Origin: a virus
IMG/VR virus record: IMGVR_UViG_3300006735_000210
Span: 1-25,858 of that record
Strand: one strand, 5' to 3'
DNA: 25,858 nucleotides
In this document: piece by piece, positions 20,824 to 25,858 of the stretch
Layout: every line of letters starts with the position of its first letter
Numbering within the stretch: the first letter of the stretch is position 1
Program-made: the position numbers and the translations under genes
The notes under the pieces: generated by a model
Database searches by the model: none
Told to the model about the DNA's origin: nothing
The model's input: only the letters and a program-made list of their open reading frames with translations

Positions 20824-22420
20824 GTTTATTAAGCATGAGTCCTGCCCAGTATGTGGCAGTAGTGATGCGCTGGCCCGTTATAGTGACGGGTCGGCCCATT
20901 GCTTCTCCGCTGGGTGTAACCACCATGAGAATGGTAATGGTGAAGTAGTGAGCATTGCAGAGAAAAGACCGCTAGAGTTCAATGGTGCCACGGCTTCCAT
21001 ACCAGAGCGTCGAATAACACAGGCTACGTGCGCCAAGTTTGGTGTTACTGTGGAGTTTGACAGGTCAGGTAAGATAAGCCGACATCACTACCCCTACTAT
21101 GCCGTGGACACTAACGAGGTGAAAGGCAGCAAGGTGCGCATTGTTCAGAATAAAGACTTCTACGCCACAGGCTCGTTGCAGGGTGTGGGGTTGTTTGGTC
21201 AGAACACTTGCAGAGGTAGAGGAAAGTTCATAACGATAACAGAGGGCGAACTGGACGCACTGAGTGTGTCTGAGATGTTCGACAACAAATGGGATGTGGT
21301 GTCGCTACGCTCTGGCGCATCCGCAGCAGCAAAGGAAATAAAAGAGCAACTAGAGTGGCTTGAGGGCTACGATCAGGTAGTGTTGTGTTTTGACAACGAC
21401 AAGGCGGGACAAGCTGCCATTGATGAAGTCAAGGACATATTTAGCCCTAGCAAGCTAAAGATATGCAAGCTACCTCTGAAGGACGCTAGCGAGATGCTGG
21501 TGGCTAAAAAAGTCAAGGACTTTGTGTCAGCATGGTGGGACTCTAAAGCCTATCAGCCTGATGGTATCATCTGTGGCAAAGAAACATGGGATGCTATTAC
21601 GGGCAAGATGAAAGTGAAGTCAGTACCGTACCCTTGGCAGGGACTTAATGACATGACCAAAGGCTTTAGGCCATACGAGCTAGTGACCATCACCAGCGGG
21701 TCAGGGATGGGTAAGTCACAGATTGTCAGGGAGCTAGAATATTACATTCTAAACGCTACTGAGGACAACATTGGCATACTTGCGCTGGAGGAAGACGTAG
21801 CACGTACTGCTCTGGGTATCATGTCAGTGGCCGCTGACTGCCCATTGCACCTAGAGGAAGACTTGGACGCTGACGCTGCTTTCCCTTTCTGGGAACAGAC
21901 GCTAGGCACTGGGCGCTTCTACCTGTTCGACCACTGGGGCAGCACAAGTGAGGACAAACTGTTGTCTCGTGTGCGTCACATGGCTAAGGCACTGGACTGT
22001 AAGTGGATCATACTCGACCACCTGTCCATCGTAGTGTCAGCACAGGACAATGGTGATGAGCGCAAGGCTATAGACGCCATTATGACTAACCTGCGAACAC
22101 TGGTGCAGGAGCTAGGCATAGGGCTATTCTTAGTGTCCCACCTGAAGCGTACCACAGGTAAGCCACATGAGGACGGAGGCAAGATTAGCTTGAGTGAGTT
22201 GCGAGGCTCACAGGCGATAGCGCAACTGTCGGACATGGTGATTGGCTTGGAGCGTAACCAGCAGGACGAGGACGAGGATAAGCGTAACACAACTACAGTA
22301 CGTATCCTCAAGAATCGCTACGCTGGTTTGACAGGAGCAGCCTGTTACCTGAAGTACGACAGGGTTACAGGTCGCATGACTGAGGTGGCAGCACCCAAGG
22401 ACGTAGACGATGACTTCTAA
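20810..22420 (+). CDS. Bifunctional DNA primase-helicase (T7 gp4-like)
   Basis: 536 aa. Zinc-binding domain with Cys12, Cys15, Cys31 and Cys36 (SCPVCGSS...HCFSAGC); TOPRIM-type primase core with Glu145 (ITEGELDAL) and Asp195/Asp197 (VLCFDNDKAG); RecA-like hexameric helicase with Walker A at 297-303 (GSGMGKS), Walker B at 400-406 (IILDHLS), motif H3/H4 with His444 (FLVSHLKR) and an arginine near RILKNRYAG (498-506). The last residues DVDDDF resemble the acidic, Phe-ended tail of T7 gp4 that binds the polymerase. All main motifs look intact. It makes RNA primers and unwinds DNA at the fork. It overlaps SSB by 14 bases and the polymerase gene by 11. Confidence 0.97.
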   Translation: MTNSKFIKHESCPVCGSSDALARYSDGSAHCFSAGCNHHENGNGEVVSIAEKRPLEFNGATASIPERRITQATCAKFGVTVEFDRSGKISRHHYPYYAVDTNEVKGSKVRIVQNKDFYATGSLQGVGLFGQNTCRGRGKFITITEGELDALSVSEMFDNKWDVVSLRSGASAAAKEIKEQLEWLEGYDQVVLCFDNDKAGQAAIDEVKDIFSPSKLKICKLPLKDASEMLVAKKVKDFVSAWWDSKAYQPDGIICGKETWDAITGKMKVKSVPYPWQGLNDMTKGFRPYELVTITSGSGMGKSQIVRELEYYILNATEDNIGILALEEDVARTALGIMSVAADCPLHLEEDLDADAAFPFWEQTLGTGRFYLFDHWGSTSEDKLLSRVRHMAKALDCKWIILDHLSIVVSAQDNGDERKAIDAIMTNLRTLVQELGIGLFLVSHLKRTTGKPHEDGGKISLSELRGSQAIAQLSDMVIGLERNQQDEDEDKRNTTTVRILKNRYAGLTGAACYLKYDRVTGRMTEVAAPKDVDDDF

Positions 22421-24131
22421 CAGCGCACTTTACTTAGACATTGAGACTGACGGGCTAAATCCTAGCGTGATCTGGATTGCAGTGACAAAGCAGGACGGTA
22501 AGGTTAGTAAGCACTACGCTTCTGAGTCTCTGGCTGCTACGCTGGAAGGCACGTTCCCAGTAGTGGGACAGAACCTGTATGGTTTTGACCTGCCTGTTCT
22601 GGAGCGCCTGTGGGGTATCAAGGTAGACCGTGAGCGTGTACAGGACACTCTGGTCATGTCACGACTCAGTAGCCCTAATCGTGCAGGTGGGCATAGCCTA
22701 CGGGCATGGGGCGAGCGTCTTGGGTTCTCTAAGGGCGACCATACTGATTGGTCACGCTTGTCACCTGAGATGGAAAAGTATTGTGTACGTGACGTTGAAG
22801 TAACTGAAAAACTGTACCAGCACCTACTGGATGAACTGGACGGGTTTGAGGTGAACTCAATACAACTAGAACATGAGGTGCAAAGGATAGTGAGTAGACA
22901 GGTCAGCCTTGGCTGGCTACTGGATCTAAAATATGCACACCAATTATTAGCTCTGCTAAAGGAAAAAAAATATGACTTGGAAGACAAAGTACAGGATACC
23001 TTTCGTCCTCTCCCTACATTTGTCAAGGAGATTACGCCACGGTGTAAGAAAGATAATACAGTCTCTACGGTCGGCCTAAAGTTTTTAGGTGAGCAGTGGA
23101 AGGATGTAAATGGCCCGTTTAGTCGCATTGACTTCCCTGAGTTTAACTTGGGGTCAAGGCAGCAGATTGGCAGATACTTACAGCATTTTGGATGGAAGCC
23201 TAAGAAGTTTACAGAGAAAGGCCAAGCCATTGTTGATGAAGCTGTGCTGTCCTCAATCACTGACATACCTGAAGCACAATTGATAGCTGAGTACCTTATG
23301 GTTCAAAAGCGCGTAGCACAGATAAAAAGCTGGATAGACGCTGCTGATGAGGAAGGTAGGGTACACGGCAGGGTAAACACAAACGGGGCTGTAACGGGCC
23401 GTATGACGCACTCAGAGCCTAATTTGGCACAGGTTCCAGCGTCCCGCGCTCCATACGGCAAAGAGTGTAGATCCTGCTGGACTGTCCCAGAAGGTAAGTC
23501 TCTGGTGGGCTTTGACGCTAGCGGCTTGGAGCTACGAATGTTGGCACACTACATGGGAGATAAGGAGTACACCAATGAAATTCTCCACGGAGACATTCAC
23601 ACAGCAAATCAAAAACTTGCAGGACTTGAATCGCGAGATCAGGCTAAAACTTTCATATATGCCTTCCTATACGGAGCAGGAGATGCAAAACTTGGTACAA
23701 TTGTCGGGGGAAATGCTCGTGCTGGCAAAACGCTTAGAGGCAGATTCCTTACTGGTCTGCCAGCACTTAAATCTCTTACTGAAAGAGTTGCAAGAAAAGC
23801 AGAAGGAGGATACCTCAAAGGACTAGACGGCAGGGTGCTACAGGTACGTAGCGCACACTCAGCACTCAATACGTTACTTCAAGGTGCTGGTGCCATAGTT
23901 ATGAAGAAGGCTCTTGTTATCCTAGATGAATATGCACAGGGGTACAAGCTGGACTATAACTTTGTGGGTAACATCCACGACGAAGTACAGGCTGAAGTAA
24001 CAAAAGGTCAGGAGGATAAGTACGGCAGACTAGCGGTGTCTTGTATAGAAGCTGCGGGTCTACACTACAACCTCAGATGTCCATTAACAGGAGAATACAA
24101 TGTTGGCAGCAACTGGTCAGAAACCCACTGA
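22410..24131 (+). CDS. DNA polymerase, family A (T7 gp5-like) with 3'-5' exonuclease
   Basis: 573 aa, shorter than T7 gp5 (704). Exonuclease: Asp10/Glu12 in YLDIETDG, Asn55/Asp60 in GQNLYGFDLPVL, Asp128 in YCVRDVEV. Polymerase: NGAVTGRMTHSEPNLAQVP, motif A with Asp369 (FDASGLELRML), motif B RDQAKTFIYAFLYGAG (409-424) with Arg409, Lys413 and Tyr417, and motif C HDEVQ with Asp524. Tyr417 is at the site of E. coli Pol I Phe762, as in T7 (Tyr526). GLDGR and 'SAHSALNTLLQGAGA' are as in T7. It copies the genome with proofreading, with a host factor such as thioredoxin possible as clamp; the thioredoxin loop cannot be judged by eye. No intron interrupts it. Confidence 0.97.
   Translation: MTSNSALYLDIETDGLNPSVIWIAVTKQDGKVSKHYASESLAATLEGTFPVVGQNLYGFDLPVLERLWGIKVDRERVQDTLVMSRLSSPNRAGGHSLRAWGERLGFSKGDHTDWSRLSPEMEKYCVRDVEVTEKLYQHLLDELDGFEVNSIQLEHEVQRIVSRQVSLGWLLDLKYAHQLLALLKEKKYDLEDKVQDTFRPLPTFVKEITPRCKKDNTVSTVGLKFLGEQWKDVNGPFSRIDFPEFNLGSRQQIGRYLQHFGWKPKKFTEKGQAIVDEAVLSSITDIPEAQLIAEYLMVQKRVAQIKSWIDAADEEGRVHGRVNTNGAVTGRMTHSEPNLAQVPASRAPYGKECRSCWTVPEGKSLVGFDASGLELRMLAHYMGDKEYTNEILHGDIHTANQKLAGLESRDQAKTFIYAFLYGAGDAKLGTIVGGNARAGKTLRGRFLTGLPALKSLTERVARKAEGGYLKGLDGRVLQVRSAHSALNTLLQGAGAIVMKKALVILDEYAQGYKLDYNFVGNIHDEVQAEVTKGQEDKYGRLAVSCIEAAGLHYNLRCPLTGEYNVGSNWSETH
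23575..23826 (+). CDS. Possible overprinted gene inside the DNA polymerase gene (83 aa)
   Basis: In another frame of the polymerase gene an ATG at 23575 is preceded by a perfect AAGGAG (23562-23567) with seven bases between. The reading frame runs 83 codons: MKFSTETFTQQIKNLQDLNR, then EIRLKLSYMPSYTEQEMQNL, an amphipathic Leu-rich helix (SGEMLVLAKRLEADSLLVCQ) and a charged end (ELQEKQKEDTSKD). The product looks like a soluble helical protein. It covers polymerase motif B and the fingers, where the polymerase frame is constrained, so chance cannot be excluded. Not proven to be expressed. Confidence 0.3.
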   Translation: MKFSTETFTQQIKNLQDLNREIRLKLSYMPSYTEQEMQNLVQLSGEMLVLAKRLEADSLLVCQHLNLLLKELQEKQKEDTSKD

Positions 24132-24633
24132 TATACCTTACAAAAGATATATAGAAAATAAATCAAGAGTTACTTTGAATGGTAAAAGGTACAGGCTAGG
24201 AAACCCCAATCACCCTTTTCATAGTGTGTACAAAAATAAAGGAATGGAAGCGGCTTTTAAGGCTATGAATTTAGTTCCTAACAAACTACAAGAAATAAAG
24301 TACACCGTACAAAAACTTTTTGATGAAGTTAGGAAGGGCCAAGTGTACGTCATACGCAACCCAGCTTTCCCTAGCTGGTGTAAGGTAGGCATGGCTATTG
24401 ATGCAGAGGACAGGCTAAAGCAGTACCAAACATCCTCACCGTACAGGGACTATGTTCTTGTTGCAGCATGGGATGTCGAGGACAGACGGGAGGCTGAGAA
24501 GCAAGCACACGCTTTGCTTGAGCAGCACTATGAGCGCCGTGGCGAATGGTTTGTAGCCTACAGTGACATGGCAGCGGAAAGACTAGAGGCTTTCTTTAAT
24601 AAGAATAGTGATGATGAAAAACAAAACAGTTAA
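24100..24633 (+). CDS. T5orf172-type (GIY-YIG-like) nuclease
   Basis: 177 aa. An N-terminal part with SRVTLNGKRYRLGNPNHPF and GMEAAFKAMN is followed by the T5orf172 domain at about 80-165: GQVYVIRNPAFPSWCKVGMA, then IDAEDRLKQYQTSSPYRDYV, a charged helix (REAEKQAHALLEQHYERRGE) and WF. Family features are the GIY-like VYVI strand (82-85), the Arg in DRLKQYQT (105) and Glu133/Glu149 regions. Such proteins are thought to be GIY-YIG-related nucleases, often free-standing homing-like genes in phages. It starts 32 bases inside the end of the polymerase gene and overlaps the next gene by 26 bases. DNA target unknown. Confidence 0.88.
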   Translation: MLAATGQKPTDIPYKRYIENKSRVTLNGKRYRLGNPNHPFHSVYKNKGMEAAFKAMNLVPNKLQEIKYTVQKLFDEVRKGQVYVIRNPAFPSWCKVGMAIDAEDRLKQYQTSSPYRDYVLVAAWDVEDRREAEKQAHALLEQHYERRGEWFVAYSDMAAERLEAFFNKNSDDEKQNS

Positions 24634-25489
24634 CAACCTTGTTTCCGACATCTACAAGTTAGTTAAAACTAAAAACGTAGACAAGTCCATAGATACTGAA
24701 GCTGAGATTGAGAAATTTGGCGAAGCTATGAAGGACTTAATGCGTAATGAGTTTGCTAACGGAGGATACCGTGACAGTCGTAAGCTACGCTTGTCAAACA
24801 TAGGTAAGGACGATAGATACCTGTGGAACCACTATAACGATGCAGGGCCAAAGGAGGAGATGCAGCCCTACACTTTAATTAAGTTTCTGTACGGTCACGT
24901 AATTGAAGAAATGTTACTGTTCTTGACAAGACTATCAGGACATGCAGTTACGGATGAGCAGAAGGTTTGCGAAGTGGAAGGCATTGTAGGACACATGGAC
25001 TGTCGCATAGATGGAGTAGTGACGGATGTTAAATCAACAAGCAGCTACGGGTTTAAGAAGTTTAAGGACGCTACGCTGGCTTTTGATGATCCTTTTGGTT
25101 ATATAGACCAGATAAAGGCTTACGCACATTCAGAAGGTGAGACAGAGTTTGGGTGGCTTGCAATGGACAAGCAGAATGGACACTTGACTTTTCTGAAGTA
25201 CGACCTGAAGGACACACAAGCGCCTGTGTACGAGGTACTGAAGGAAGACATAGTAGAGAGGATCAAGCACGTAAAAAAGGTCGTAGAGGCACAGGAAGCG
25301 CCAGAGCATTGCTACGCGCCTGTGCCAGATGGAAAGAGTGGGAACCAGAAACTCGCAATGGGCTGCTCTTACTGTCACTTCAAACTTTCGTGCTATCCCC
25401 AGTTACGCGCTTTTGCTTACGCCTACGGGCCAAAATACTTAACGGAGGTCGTGCATGAGCCGCGTGTACAAGAAATCAAGATTGCGTAA
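24608..25489 (+). CDS. PD-(D/E)XK exonuclease (RecB/Cas4-like)
   Basis: 293 aa from a GTG at 24608; ATGs at 24611 and 24614 are equal alternatives. Motifs of the RecB nuclease group: GHVIEEML with His97/Glu100, GHMDCRIDG with Asp131/Asp135, TDVKSTS with Asp140 and Lys142, and the QxxxY helix Gln168-Tyr172 (DQIKAYA). The C-terminus has four Cys: Cys235, Cys253, Cys256 and Cys262 (GCSYCHFKLSC), as in Cas4/AddB-type iron-sulfur nucleases. It is in the place of the T7 gp6 exonuclease; likely jobs are host DNA breakdown, primer removal or recombination. It overlaps both neighbours (26 and 35 bases). Confidence 0.88.
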   Translation: MMMKNKTVNNLVSDIYKLVKTKNVDKSIDTEAEIEKFGEAMKDLMRNEFANGGYRDSRKLRLSNIGKDDRYLWNHYNDAGPKEEMQPYTLIKFLYGHVIEEMLLFLTRLSGHAVTDEQKVCEVEGIVGHMDCRIDGVVTDVKSTSSYGFKKFKDATLAFDDPFGYIDQIKAYAHSEGETEFGWLAMDKQNGHLTFLKYDLKDTQAPVYEVLKEDIVERIKHVKKVVEAQEAPEHCYAPVPDGKSGNQKLAMGCSYCHFKLSCYPQLRAFAYAYGPKYLTEVVHEPRVQEIKIA

Positions 25490-25853
25490 CGACAGTATCT
25501 ACAGGTCAGGACTTGAGGCTTCCTTTGCGGCTATAGCTCCAAAGCGTAAGTTTAAGTACGAGCCTTTTGATGTCCCCTACGTTATGTACAGGAAGTACAA
25601 ACCAGACTTCGTACATACGCGCACAGGGATACTCTTGGAACTAAAGGGGTTCTTTAGGGCTGGGGATACGATGAAGTACAAATCAATCAGGGACTGTATA
25701 GACACAGAACTGATCTTTGTACTCTCTGATCCTAACAAGAAGCTACGTAAGGGTGCTAAGATGACTATGGGGCAGTGGTGCGACAAGGAAGGCTTTAAGC
25801 ATTACACACTAACTGACTTTGATAAGTTGATGAAATATGTTGACTCACAATAA
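25455..25853 (+). CDS. Endonuclease I, Holliday junction resolvase (T7 gp3-like)
   Basis: 132 aa. The T7 endonuclease I active-site set is complete: Glu21 (YRSGLEASF), Asp51 (YKPDFV), Glu62 and Lys64 (LLELKGFF). Other family blocks are EPFDVPYVM, DTELIFVLSDPNKKL and TMGQWCDKEGFKH. It cuts branched DNA such as four-way junctions, before packaging, and helps to degrade host DNA. A strong GGAGGT lies five bases before the ATG. The gene overlaps the exonuclease gene by 35 bases and ends five bases before the window edge. Confidence 0.97.
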   Translation: MSRVYKKSRLRNDSIYRSGLEASFAAIAPKRKFKYEPFDVPYVMYRKYKPDFVHTRTGILLELKGFFRAGDTMKYKSIRDCIDTELIFVLSDPNKKLRKGAKMTMGQWCDKEGFKHYTLTDFDKLMKYVDSQ

Positions 25854-25858
25854 ATACA

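Noticed and set aside
22514-23266. 250-codon minus-strand frame opposite the DNA polymerase
   Set aside because: Rich in Ser, Arg and Cys, no motif, opposite to a polymerase gene with all catalytic motifs in place.

Overview
The window is part of a tailed double-stranded DNA phage genome (Caudoviricetes) that looks like a lytic podovirus. The replication genes are T7-like: an SSB-like protein, a gp4-type primase-helicase, a family A DNA polymerase, a PD-(D/E)XK exonuclease and endonuclease I. The head genes are a terminase, a portal with a long Gln-rich tail, a scaffold and an HK97-fold type capsid protein. No tape-measure, sheath or tail-tube gene is seen. The tail fibre carries ELNILDGV and SFKIDHPL sequences that I associate mainly with marine phages, so a marine bacterial host is likely but not proven. 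No integrase, repressor, RNA polymerase, tRNA or bacterial gene is visible. Three good sigma70-type promoters suggest that host RNA polymerase is used for at least part of the programme.

Layout. From the left edge to about 17.45 kb every gene is on the minus strand. In transcription order these are: small terminase candidate, M15 peptidase (endolysin candidate), a 111-aa protein, large terminase, two tiny basic proteins, portal, a run of eight small proteins, then a second promoter followed by a 91-aa protein, a zinc ribbon, scaffold, major capsid protein, a terminator-like hairpin, a holin-like membrane protein, an 868-aa Ala/Gly-rich virion protein, a tail adaptor, a 501-aa nozzle-type protein, and a tail fibre of at least 1133 aa that runs off the left edge. 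From about 18.0 kb to the right edge every gene is on the plus strand: ten small early proteins (three of them 31-32 aa membrane peptides), a conserved 160-aa unknown among them, then after a promoter SSB, primase-helicase, DNA polymerase, a T5orf172-type nuclease, an exonuclease and endonuclease I.

The two arms diverge from a control region of about 0.5 kb (17448-18023). It carries the promoter of the packaging arm, a palindrome, and eight GTTGAC/GTTGGC hexamers within 170 bp. Genes are packed very tightly, mostly with ATGA, TAATG or TGATG stop/start overlaps, so translational coupling is the rule.

How the parts work together: the plus arm makes small early proteins and then the replication and recombination enzymes. 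The minus arm packages DNA (terminase, portal), builds the head (scaffold, capsid), adds the short tail and fibre, and probably supplies lysis functions from two places (the peptidase next to the terminase and the holin-like gene after the capsid gene). The observations most worth a second look are the three-level repeat structure of the fibre, a possible 83-aa gene overprinted inside the DNA polymerase with a perfect ribosome-binding site, the GTTGRC site cluster, and the tandem micro-membrane genes joined by an identical 17-base stop/start junction.
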